NCBI RefSeq assembly: GCF_042140125.1
Contig: NZ_CP159473.1
DNA from: Rhodophyticola sp017644125
Lineage (GTDB): Bacteria > Pseudomonadota > Alphaproteobacteria > Rhodobacterales > Rhodobacteraceae
Length of the DNA: 64,000 nt
Strand: one strand, 5' to 3'
Shown: one piece after another, positions 53,075-60,860 of the stretch
How positions within the stretch are numbered: position 1 is the first letter of the stretch
How the letters are laid out: each line of letters begins with the position of its first letter
Position numbers and translations under genes: made by a program
Notes under the pieces: model-generated
Databases searched by the model: none
Told to the model about the DNA's origin: nothing
The model's input: the letters and a program-made list of their open reading frames with translations, nothing else

Positions 53075-53718
53075 GGGGTATCTCCTGTTGGGTTGGGGAT
53101 GCCTGCCCCGTTTTCCGGAGCGTTCTTGTGAATGGGGGCGGGCGCGTCGCCGAACATGTCCATCGTCCCGCACCAGAGGAGCGAGACCGTCTGATCGGTA
53201 TGGTTCCATGTGGAATGGACGCGGTTGCTGTCGAAATGGATCGAATCCCCCGGGCCCAGAACCTCCGCCTGGCCCTCGATCTCCACCGTGACCTCGCCGG
53301 CCAGCACGAAGAACATCTCCTCGCCGCGGTGACTGATCGGTTCGCTGCGGCGGCCCGGCGGTTCATGCACGATCACCGAGGTCAGCTGAGAGCCGCTGAA
53401 CTTGGTCGAAATCCGCTCGTAGGACGGGCCTGACATATCGACCGAATAGGTCACGCGCCGGTTCTGGCGGGTCGTGTTCCCGTCCGCCCCCGGCTGGACG
53501 AGAAAGTCGCTGATCGGCCTTTGCAAGACTTCGGCGAGCCCCGCAAGCGAGGACAGCGACGGCGCGGCCAGCCCGCGCTCGATCTGGCTGATGAAGCCGA
53601 CCGACAATCCGGCGGCGTCGGCCACCGCCTGCATCGTCATCCCGAGTTCCTTGCGGCGGGCGCGAAGGGCCGGACCGAGGTTCGAGGGGGCTTCTTCGAA
53701 GGGTTGTAGTTTTAGCAT
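53071..53718 (-). CDS. XRE-family regulator with C-terminal cupin domain
   Basis: A 215-residue regulator. The N-terminal helix-turn-helix (about 16-72) has MTMQAVADAAGLSVGFISQI, and the cupin barrel (about 120-195) has EPISHRGEEMFFVL and the matching second motif GDSIHFDSNRVHS. Proteins of this kind (PuuR/MppR-like) bind small metabolites in the cupin pocket. It is the first gene of the long operon, coupled to the binding protein by ATGA. The start codon at 53718 is inside a perfect inverted repeat and there is no ribosome site before it, suggesting leaderless translation and autoregulation. Confidence 0.9.
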   Translation of the reverse strand: MLKLQPFEEAPSNLGPALRARRKELGMTMQAVADAAGLSVGFISQIERGLAAPSLSSLAGLAEVLQRPISDFLVQPGADGNTTRQNRRVTYSVDMSGPSYERISTKFSGSQLTSVIVHEPPGRRSEPISHRGEEMFFVLAGEVTVEIEGQAEVLGPGDSIHFDSNRVHSTWNHTDQTVSLLWCGTMDMFGDAPAPIHKNAPENGAGIPNPTGDTP

Positions 53719-53777
53719 GACTAAAACCGTGGTGGATCTAGAGCGCGTGAGTCAAGGAATTTTTAGCCCAGTTAAAA
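53709..53777. promoter_or_regulatory. Pair of TTTTAG-N5-CTAAAA operator-like repeats
   Basis: Site one is GTTTTAG (53709-53715), five bases, CTAAAAC (53721-53727), a perfect 7-base inverted repeat centred on the regulator's start codon. Site two is TTTTAG (53761-53766), five bases, TTAAAA (53772-53777), one mismatch. Centres are 51 bases apart, about five helical turns, so both face the same side of the DNA. They are the best candidates for autoregulatory binding by the XRE-cupin protein. Confidence 0.6.
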
Positions 53778-54173
53778 TCCGGATGAGGGTCCCATGACAT
53801 GGGCCGCCAACCGGAACGCGCCACTTCTAGCTGTGATGAGCAGCGTACAGGACTTTGACAATACGGGAAAAGTCGCGGGAAGGTGGTGACGTTCGATGAC
53901 ACTGTGCAGATCACTTACCCCGTCCGGCGAAAAACACCTCCCCTATGGCCAGATAGATCCCGCGCCAGACACGGGTCCCGGCAAGCGCGTGTAGTTTCCG
54001 GGGGAATCGCAGCCTGTCACTCGGATCGCGCTCATCAGGAACCGGCTCAATGCTGGGTAGGACCGTGCACCCGCCGGCAGGATGCTTGGCCATAAGTGTT
54101 TCGGCTTGAAGATCGCGGGCTTTTTCTGTCCAACGGTGAGACGCGGTGAGGCCCTGATGCGGAGCGCGAGACC
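53778..54173. other. Non-coding region between the XRE-cupin and EEP-family genes
   Basis: With the operator region just before it, this is the longest gene-free stretch. Short open frames (such as 53883-54095) have no ribosome site, codon bias or recognisable domain. No tRNA, hairpin terminator or repeat was noticed apart from the operator-like pair at its left end. It presumably holds the promoter of the gene at 54174, but I could not identify one with confidence. Confidence 0.5.
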
Positions 54174-54923
54174 ATGGCGACCCCGATGCCCGATACGCTG
54201 GCCTGCATCAGCTGGAATATCCATCGTGGCCGGGGCAATGACGGCCGGGTCGATCCGGACCGCACGCTTGATGTGCTGCGTAACGAGGTCTGGCATCCCG
54301 GTACCGAGGCGCTGTTTCTTCAGGAAGCCGATGAAGAGACGCCGCCCCATCACGGTGTCCTGAACATCTCTGAGATCGAGGCGATCACCGGCCTGCGCCA
54401 TGTGCAGGGTGACCCGGACAGCAGATCCGGGCCGGACAGTCACGGATTTCTGGGCGTCGTGGTCTATCTGCACCCGGATATCCTGGTGGAATCCGTGCGG
54501 CTGATCGATCTTCCGGGGCTGGTCTGCCCACGGGGGGCGGTCATGGTGGATGCCGCCCGCGCCGGACGCCGCCTGCGCTTCGTTGTCACCCATCTGTCGC
54601 TGTCGCAGATGCTGCGGATCGTTCAGATGCGAAGGATCGGCCGACACCTGGACGGCGACGATACCCGGCCCGTCATTTTGTGCGGCGATCTGAACGAATG
54701 GCGTCCATGGGGCGGTTTTGCCCTGTCGAAGCCGGTGCTGGGGCAGGCGTTTCACGGCCCGGTGCGGGCCACATTTCCAATCCGCAGGCCACGGCTGCCG
54801 CTTGACCGCGTTCTGACGAATGCGTCCGGGCAGGTGGAGGACCTGCGGGTTCTGGACGGGCCCGGTATCCGGATGGCCTCCGACCACCGGCCGCTCTGGG
54901 CGCGGGTGAAGCTGGCGCCCTAG
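54174..54923 (+). CDS. Endonuclease/exonuclease/phosphatase (EEP) family protein
   Basis: A 249-residue protein of the DNase I/exonuclease III fold. The conserved residues appear in order: SWNIHRGRG (Asn), LQEADEE (Glu, metal ligand), LCGDLNEW (Asp and Asn) and SDHRPLWA (Asp-His, catalytic). Members cut DNA, phosphoinositides or sphingomyelin. No signal peptide is evident. The gene stands alone, convergent with the cytochrome b561 gene. Because a CDP-alcohol phosphatidyltransferase lies nearby, a phospholipid substrate is possible, but this is only context. Confidence 0.87.
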   Translation: MATPMPDTLACISWNIHRGRGNDGRVDPDRTLDVLRNEVWHPGTEALFLQEADEETPPHHGVLNISEIEAITGLRHVQGDPDSRSGPDSHGFLGVVVYLHPDILVESVRLIDLPGLVCPRGAVMVDAARAGRRLRFVVTHLSLSQMLRIVQMRRIGRHLDGDDTRPVILCGDLNEWRPWGGFALSKPVLGQAFHGPVRATFPIRRPRLPLDRVLTNASGQVEDLRVLDGPGIRMASDHRPLWARVKLAP

Positions 54924-54948
54924 GTACGGGCCATTCGGAAACTTGGGA

Positions 54949-55512
54949 TCAGGCCCCTCCGGGCTTACCGGCCTTCCGCGGCCACATGCGGGAAAACACG
55001 CCATCGCGCTTGATGATCCCGTGATGCAGGGCCGCGCCGATATGCATCGCAACCAGGATCGCGATGGCCACACCGCCATAGAAATGTATGGATTTGGCAA
55101 CCTCCGCCAGCGCATCGGAGCGCGGAACAAGCGCGGGAAGACCTATCGCATCGAGGGACTCGATCGGAAATCCGCCCGCTTTCACGCGGACATATCCGGC
55201 AACCGGCATGATGACCAAAAGCGCATAAAGCAGGGTATGGGTCAGCCCCGCGATCCTTGCCTGCCACGCGGGCAGATGCGCAGGTTCGGGCGGCGGCGGG
55301 GAGCGCCAGCGGTAAACCAGCCGGATCACGACCAGAAGGCCCAGCAAAACCCCCACATTCTTGTGGAACACGAACAGCGTGTTCTGAAGCGGCCGGCTGA
55401 TCCCTTCCTGCACCATCAGCATTCCCGCCGGGATCGTGAGCAGGACCAGAAGCGCCATGATCCAGTGCAGCCATCGGGCAGGGGGCCGATAGGATGATGC
55501 CGGAATTGTCAT
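54949..55512 (-). CDS. Cytochrome b561
   Basis: A 187-residue four-helix membrane protein of the bacterial cytochrome b561 (CybB) family. RWLHWIMALLVLLTIPAGML is the first helix with a haem-ligand histidine; other haem histidines are in FVFHKNVGVLLG, LTHTLLYALL and MHIGAALHHG. It transfers electrons from quinol to a periplasmic acceptor, for example superoxide in E. coli CybB. It is divergent from the CDP-alcohol phosphatidyltransferase and not clearly linked to it. Confidence 0.9.
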   Translation of the reverse strand: MTIPASSYRPPARWLHWIMALLVLLTIPAGMLMVQEGISRPLQNTLFVFHKNVGVLLGLLVVIRLVYRWRSPPPPEPAHLPAWQARIAGLTHTLLYALLVIMPVAGYVRVKAGGFPIESLDAIGLPALVPRSDALAEVAKSIHFYGGVAIAILVAMHIGAALHHGIIKRDGVFSRMWPRKAGKPGGA

Positions 55513-55616
55513 TTTCGAGCGACCTCGCTATGGTTTATCGATTGCCAATTCGCCTTCATGGGCCATCTTGATCCCAATATTACAGAGTGAGCAAGGGCAT
55601 AGTCCCCAAACAAAAC

Positions 55617-56390
55617 ATGGCTTTTCAGAATAAGCTCTCTGGTGCGGCGCATGCCGCCAGCCGGCGGCCCGGTTTGGCGGCGTCGATCAGGAACCTGAGC
55701 CCGACTGCACAGTTTCTGGCCGTGGGCGTCGTCGGATTTCCCGGCGTCATGGCGATGGGGTCGGTGCTGGTCGGCGATATTCTGCCGGCAGGCGTGCTTG
55801 TCGGCGCGGGGTTTTACGGTCTGGCGCTTGCGGTGGCGGTTCTGGCGCTGCGTGCGAGCTACCCGCATCCTGGGATCGGGCTCTGCAACACGGTCACTCT
55901 TTTTCGATTGATGTTCGTCTCGGTGCTCCTGGCCGCGCTGATCACCTCAGGCGGCCATCCATGGGCCGTCTTCACACTCGCTTCGCTCGCCCTTTTGCTG
56001 GATGGCGTCGATGGCTGGCTGGCCCGGCGCGAGGGCTATGTGTCGGCCTTCGGGGCCCGTTTCGACATGGAGGTCGACTCGGTTCTGGCGCTGGTTCTGG
56101 CGCTTCTGGCCTATCAGAGCGGCAGTGTCGGGGCTTATGTGATCCTTCTGGGCCTCCCGCGTTACATCTTCCTCGCGGCGCAGGGTGTCCTGCCATGGCT
56201 GGGCGACGATCTGCCCCGGCGGTTCAGCCGCAAGGTCGTTTGCGTGCTCCAGATCGGGGCGCTGCTTCTGGTGCTGATGCCGGTCATCGGCAGGCCGGTG
56301 TCCGACCTGATGGTCTGGGGGGCCGCGGCGGCGGTGGCATGGTCGTTCTGGCGCGACCTGCGCTGGCTCTGGCTGGCACGGCGGTCATGA
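55617..56390 (+). CDS. CDP-alcohol phosphatidyltransferase family protein
   Basis: A 257-residue membrane enzyme with about six helices. The whole catalytic motif D-x2-DG-x2-AR-x8-G-x3-D-x3-D is present from Asp129 through Asp132, Asp150 and Asp154. Such enzymes join a CDP-activated lipid to an alcohol such as inositol, glycerol phosphate, choline or serine. The alcohol here is unknown. I use the ATG at 55617; the GTG at 55587 is possible and neither has a good ribosome site. The stop overlaps the sulfatase-type gene by ATGA, implying a joint role in lipid head-group synthesis or modification. Confidence 0.9.
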   Translation: MAFQNKLSGAAHAASRRPGLAASIRNLSPTAQFLAVGVVGFPGVMAMGSVLVGDILPAGVLVGAGFYGLALAVAVLALRASYPHPGIGLCNTVTLFRLMFVSVLLAALITSGGHPWAVFTLASLALLLDGVDGWLARREGYVSAFGARFDMEVDSVLALVLALLAYQSGSVGAYVILLGLPRYIFLAAQGVLPWLGDDLPRRFSRKVVCVLQIGALLLVLMPVIGRPVSDLMVWGAAAAVAWSFWRDLRWLWLARRS

Positions 56391-58030
56391 CAATCCCCCA
56401 TGCCGGTCTGCGCCGGACGCTTCATCTTCTGCTTGCGGCACTTGTCCTGCATCTTGTCCTGATCCAGCCGAACCACCCCGATGCCATGGGCTGGGGGGCG
56501 CTGTCTGTGTTTCCGCTGGAACTGCCTGCGATCCTGCTGGCGCTGACCACCCTCGGGCAAACCCGCGTGTCCGGTCCGCTGCGGGCTGCCCTGACCTTTG
56601 TCCTTTGTCTCATCGTTCTTCTGAAGACCGCGGATTTCATCAGCTTCAGCGCGCTGTCGCGGGGCTTCAACCCGGTGGCCGATCTGGCGCTTGTCGATGC
56701 GTTCCTGCGGCTTCTGACGGGCACGTTCGGGGGGGCTGCGGCGCTGGCCGCGATTCTGGGGGCGGCGGCGTCCCTTCTGCTGCTGGCCGCGCTGATATGG
56801 TGGGCCACGGGGGTCTGGGCGCGGGTGAATGCGCGCCCGGTTGTCGCCGGTCTCTCCGGCCTGGCCGCGGCCCTGTCCGGCGTGATCGCCGCGGCCGAGA
56901 TCGGGCAGACCATGGGGCGCTGGACGCTGCCCTTCGATCCGCCCGGAACCGCCTTCACCGCCCGCGTGGGCGTGGAACGGGTCGAGATGGTGCAGACCAC
57001 ATTGTCCGAGCTGCGCAGCTTTCGCGCCGAAGCCGCCCGCGATCCGTTCATCGACGCCCCCGGTCTTTTCGATGCGATCGACCGGGACGTGCTTGTCATC
57101 TTCATCGAAAGCTATGGACGAACGAGTTTCGACACGCCGTTTTATGCCGGGCTGCATCGGCAAACGCTGGCCGGGTACGAATCCCGCCTTGCGGGGCGCG
57201 GGCTTGCCATGCGGTCGGGCTATCTGACATCGCCCACCCGCGGCGGGCAAAGCTGGCTGGCCCATGCGACCTTCGCCAACGGGCTGTGGGTGGACAACCA
57301 GATCCGCTATGGCGCCGCGCTTTCCAGTGGACGCGAGAGCCTGTTTCACCACGCCGCGAACAGCGGGTTCCGGACCGCGACCGTGATGCCGCAAATCACG
57401 CTTGACTGGCCAGAGGCGGACCGGATGGGGTTTGAAACGGTTCTGGTCGCGGCCGATCTCGGCTATCGGGGCCTGCCTTTCAACTGGGTGACGATGCCTG
57501 ATCAGTTCACCCTGGCCGCGCTGGACCGGCTGCTGCGCAGCGGCGATGACACAAGGCGGCTTTTTGCGCAGGTGGCGCTGGTCTCCTCCCACGCGCCATG
57601 GGTGCCGGTGCCCGATATCGTTCCCTGGGAAGATATCGGCGACGGGACGATCTTCAACGCGGTGGCGGCGTCGGGCGACCCGCCCGAGGTCGTCTGGCGG
57701 GATCGGGAGCGGGTCCGGGCACAATACCGGCTGGCCGTCGACTATTCCCTGCGCGCGGTTCTGGAATATGCCCTGCGCCATGCGACCGAGCCGCCGTTGA
57801 TGATTATCGTCGGCGATCATCAGGCGGCGGAATTCATTGGTCTGGACGAACGACCCGATGTGCCGATCCATGTGATCGGACCCGAGCCGCTGGTCGCGCG
57901 GCTGACCGACGCCGCACCCTATCCCGGGCTGCGGCCCGCCGATGACGCGACGGCCATGCCGATGGACCGGATGCGCGACATCCTGCTGAACGCGTATTTC
58001 ACGCAAACCGATACGGGGGCGGTCAACTGA
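56387..58030 (+). CDS. Membrane sulfatase/phosphoethanolamine-transferase-like protein (alkaline phosphatase superfamily)
   Basis: A 547-residue protein with about five N-terminal membrane helices (to about 180) and a C-terminal periplasmic catalytic domain. The domain has FIESYGRTSF (metal-binding region), a candidate nucleophile serine in TRGGQSWLAHATFANG and GDHQAAEFIG near the C-terminus, which holds the metal-binding Asp-His. The layout resembles lipoteichoic acid synthase and phosphoethanolamine transferases. It is coupled to the CDP-alcohol phosphatidyltransferase (ATGA overlap), so it may transfer a head group from that product. The substrate is not known. Confidence 0.85.
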   Translation: MTIPHAGLRRTLHLLLAALVLHLVLIQPNHPDAMGWGALSVFPLELPAILLALTTLGQTRVSGPLRAALTFVLCLIVLLKTADFISFSALSRGFNPVADLALVDAFLRLLTGTFGGAAALAAILGAAASLLLLAALIWWATGVWARVNARPVVAGLSGLAAALSGVIAAAEIGQTMGRWTLPFDPPGTAFTARVGVERVEMVQTTLSELRSFRAEAARDPFIDAPGLFDAIDRDVLVIFIESYGRTSFDTPFYAGLHRQTLAGYESRLAGRGLAMRSGYLTSPTRGGQSWLAHATFANGLWVDNQIRYGAALSSGRESLFHHAANSGFRTATVMPQITLDWPEADRMGFETVLVAADLGYRGLPFNWVTMPDQFTLAALDRLLRSGDDTRRLFAQVALVSSHAPWVPVPDIVPWEDIGDGTIFNAVAASGDPPEVVWRDRERVRAQYRLAVDYSLRAVLEYALRHATEPPLMIIVGDHQAAEFIGLDERPDVPIHVIGPEPLVARLTDAAPYPGLRPADDATAMPMDRMRDILLNAYFTQTDTGAVN

Positions 58031-58032
58031 GC

Positions 58033-58983
58033 ATGCCGCGGCGATTTACCGTTTCCCCCATGCTGATCCGGGCCGCACAGGTCGCGGTTCTCGCCGGTCT
58101 TGCCTTGCTGCTTTGGCGGGTGGGCGATGGCTGGCAGGCGCTTGCGATGCTGCGGGCGGCCGATCCCTACTGGCTGGCGGCGGCGGCGCTTGCGCTCACG
58201 CTCCAGACGCTCTTGTCGGCGCTGCGCTGGCGGTTGACCGCCGCCCGGCTCGGGATCGCGATTTCCCGCAGCGACGCGGTGCGCGAATACTACCTGTCGC
58301 AGGTCGTGAACCAGTCCTTGCCCGGCGGTGTGCTTGGCGATGCTGGGCGCGCGGTGCGGGCGCGGGGGCAGGCGGGCCTGTTCGTTTCCGGTCAGGCCGT
58401 TGTTTTCGAACGGATCGCGGGCCAGATCGGCCTGCTTGCCGTTCTGCTGGCGGGCCTCTTGGCAAGCGTCTTTTTCCCGATCGGCTCCGGCTGGCCAGCC
58501 GGCGCGATGGTGCCGATCTGGGGCGTGTTGATCGCTGCGGTATGTCTTTTTGCCGCGATCGCGATCAGTCTGCGTGCCGGGCCCGTGTCGGCGCATGGGC
58601 TGCACCGGGTCATGCGCGCCTTCATCCATTCGGTTGCGGCGCGCGATATATGGAAGCAACAGGCGATGCTCAGTCTTGGAACGGCCCTTTGCAATGTCGT
58701 GGCCTTTGCCTTTTGCGCCGCGGCTCTTGGTGTGGCGGTGCCTGTTCTGGCGGTGGTAACCATCGTGCCGCTGATCCTTTTCGCCATGGTCCTGCCGCTG
58801 TCGATCGGCGGCTGGGGCCTGCGGGAGGGCGCGGCGGCAGTGTTGTTCCCGGTGTTCGGGGCGGGTATGAGTGAAGGGCTTGCAACAAGCGTTGCCTTTG
58901 GCCTTGTCCTGCTGGCGACGGTCTTGCCCGGGATGATGCTGACCTGGATGCGACCAAATGCGCCTGTCACCGGGCGGCACTGA
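58033..58983 (+). CDS. Lysylphosphatidylglycerol synthase TM/UPF0104 (flippase-like) protein
   Basis: A 316-residue integral membrane protein with about eight helices. SALRWRLTAARLGI, the QVVNQSLPGGVLGDAGRAVR block (about 96-115) and SIGGWGLREGAA are hallmarks of the UPF0104/LPG_synthase_TM family, the flippase-like half of MprF without its aminoacyl domain. It begins three bases after the sulfatase-type gene, completing a three-gene set of lipid head-group synthesis, transfer and translocation. This functional chain is inferred. Confidence 0.87.
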   Translation: MPRRFTVSPMLIRAAQVAVLAGLALLLWRVGDGWQALAMLRAADPYWLAAAALALTLQTLLSALRWRLTAARLGIAISRSDAVREYYLSQVVNQSLPGGVLGDAGRAVRARGQAGLFVSGQAVVFERIAGQIGLLAVLLAGLLASVFFPIGSGWPAGAMVPIWGVLIAAVCLFAAIAISLRAGPVSAHGLHRVMRAFIHSVAARDIWKQQAMLSLGTALCNVVAFAFCAAALGVAVPVLAVVTIVPLILFAMVLPLSIGGWGLREGAAAVLFPVFGAGMSEGLATSVAFGLVLLATVLPGMMLTWMRPNAPVTGRH

Positions 58984-59071
58984 CCTAAGTAATGTGATGC
59001 AATTGAAACGACCGAAATCCAATGGGTTCAAGGGCCTGGATCAGACCATTTTCAGAAAGCGGGGAAATACG

Positions 59072-60073
59072 ATGAAGAAAGCAGCAGGGATTACGCGGCG
59101 GCACGTTCTTGGCGCGGGCGGGGCGGTTCTGGGTGCCGGAGCCATGGGTGTTTTCCCGCGGCGCGGTTGGGCGCAGGTTCCGGTCAGCCTCCAGCTCTCC
59201 TGGCTGCATTCGACGCAATTCGCCGGCAGCTATATCGCGCTTGAGCGCGGATGGTGGCGCGACGGCGGGCTTGACGTGACGCTGGTGGCGGGCGGGCCAA
59301 ACGCGCCGGTGGAGCCGCCGGTCGTCTCCGGTGCGGCGCTTGTGGGCATTTCCGCCGCCGATTACACCGCCGCCGCCGTAGAGCAGGGCGCGCCCTTCCG
59401 GATCATCGGTGTCGCGATGCAGAAGAATCCGTTCGTCATCGCCTCCCTTGCGGCCAATCCGGTCAACGTTCCGTCGGATATGGAGGGCATGCGGATCGGC
59501 ATGGCGCTGGCGAACACCCCGGTTCTGGAGGCGCTGTGCAGGCTCAATGACGTGGATATCGATGCCATCGAGGTGGTGCCGACCCAGTATTCGCCGCAGC
59601 CGCTGGTCGCGGGCGAGGTGGATTGCCTGCTGTGCTGGGAAACCGACCTGCCGGTGGCGATGACCATTCAGGGTGTGGACAACGTGACGATGCTGATGGC
59701 CGATCACGGCTATGCGGTCCATTCCCAGACCTATATCGCGACCGATGACAGCCTTGCCAATCGCCGGGCGGAGATCGTGGCGCTCATGGCCGGTGAAGTG
59801 CGTGGCTGGGAGGCCTATCGCGAAGACACCGATGCCGCCGCCGCCCTGACGCTGGAGATGTTCCCGGATGCGGGGCTCGATCCGGAGACCCAACGACTTC
59901 AGGCCGCCCGGCAGGTGCCGCTGATGTTCTCGGACCTGACCGACGCGAACGGCTTCGGCTGGTGGACCGACGAGACAGTGGCCGCGAATATCGAGACGCT
60001 CGCCCTTCTGGGCCGGACGGTCACGCCCGATTTGTGGGACCGCTCCATCCTGGAAGAGGTGCGCGGCGCCTGA
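59072..60073 (+). CDS. ABC transporter substrate-binding protein (NMT1/SsuA type), Tat-exported
   Basis: A 333-residue binding protein with a twin-arginine-type signal (TRRHVLGAGG, about 8-17). The mature part starts near VPVSLQLSWLHSTQFAGSY, typical of NMT1/THI5-like proteins that bind aromatic sulfonates, pyrimidines or thiamine precursors. LLCWETDLPVAM contains the conserved ligand-cleft region. The ATG at 59072 is chosen because it places the signal at the N-terminus; the frame from 58958 starts inside the preceding gene. The ATPase gene follows 7 bases later. Confidence 0.9.
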   Translation: MKKAAGITRRHVLGAGGAVLGAGAMGVFPRRGWAQVPVSLQLSWLHSTQFAGSYIALERGWWRDGGLDVTLVAGGPNAPVEPPVVSGAALVGISAADYTAAAVEQGAPFRIIGVAMQKNPFVIASLAANPVNVPSDMEGMRIGMALANTPVLEALCRLNDVDIDAIEVVPTQYSPQPLVAGEVDCLLCWETDLPVAMTIQGVDNVTMLMADHGYAVHSQTYIATDDSLANRRAEIVALMAGEVRGWEAYREDTDAAAALTLEMFPDAGLDPETQRLQAARQVPLMFSDLTDANGFGWWTDETVAANIETLALLGRTVTPDLWDRSILEEVRGA

Positions 60074-60080
60074 GCGGGCG

Positions 60081-60860
60081 ATGTCGGTTTCCGTCGTCTG
60101 CACCGGGCTGGCCAAGACCTTCGGCGGATCGGTCGAGGCGGTCAGCCCCATCGACCTGACATTCGCCGCCGGCCAGACGACCGCGCTGGTCGGCCCGTCG
60201 GGATGCGGCAAGTCCACGCTGTTGCGCATGGTGGCAGGGCTGGAAGAACCCACCGCCGGCGAGATCACGATCGATGGGCATCCGCCCGCCGATACCCTGC
60301 GGGAGGCGGCATTGTCGGTGGCCTTCCAGGATCCATCGCTTCTGCCATGGCGCAGCGTTCGCCAGAATATCGAGCTGGCCTGCGCCCTTGCGCGACGCCC
60401 GAAAAACGCCGCCGATGTAGATCAGCTGATCCATCTGGTCGGCCTTGAGGGGTTCGCCGATACGCGCCCGGCCGAGCTGTCGGGCGGCATGCGCCAGCGC
60501 GCCGCCATCGCGCGCGCGCTTGTCACCCGGCCAAGACTTCTGTTGCTGGATGAACCCTTCGGCGCCGTGGACGAGCTGACCCGCAAGCAACTGGCCAGCG
60601 ATCTGCCAGGTATCTGGGAGGCGCGCGGAACCACGACGCTTCTCGTGACCCATTCCGTAATCGAGGCGGTGATGCTTGCGGACCGCATCGTGGTCCTGTC
60701 CCCGCGCCCTGCGGATATCGTGGCCGATATCCCGGTCGACCTGCCGCGACCGCGGCGGCAAAGCCTGTCCCGGGAGCCGCAATTCGCCCGGATCGTGGAG
60801 AGGGTTTTTGCGGCCCTGTCCCAAGGCATGGCCCGAAACCTGCCGAAAGCGGCACAATGA
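60081..60860 (+). CDS. ABC transporter ATP-binding protein (SsuB/TauB/ThiZ type)
   Basis: A 259-residue ATPase with Walker A GPSGCGKST, Q-loop FQDPSLLPWR, signature LSGGMRQRAAIARAL, Walker B LLLDEPFGAVD and switch histidine in VTHSVIEAV. The FQDPSLLPW text is characteristic of the nitrate/sulfonate/bicarbonate importer class. The stop overlaps the double-permease gene by ATGA. It energises the fused permease. Confidence 0.93.
   Translation: MSVSVVCTGLAKTFGGSVEAVSPIDLTFAAGQTTALVGPSGCGKSTLLRMVAGLEEPTAGEITIDGHPPADTLREAALSVAFQDPSLLPWRSVRQNIELACALARRPKNAADVDQLIHLVGLEGFADTRPAELSGGMRQRAAIARALVTRPRLLLLDEPFGAVDELTRKQLASDLPGIWEARGTTTLLVTHSVIEAVMLADRIVVLSPRPADIVADIPVDLPRPRRQSLSREPQFARIVERVFAALSQGMARNLPKAAQ

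Noticed and set aside
53883..54095. A 70-codon frame in the longest gene-free stretch
   Set aside because: There is no ribosome site, no domain and composition like a random GC-rich frame.
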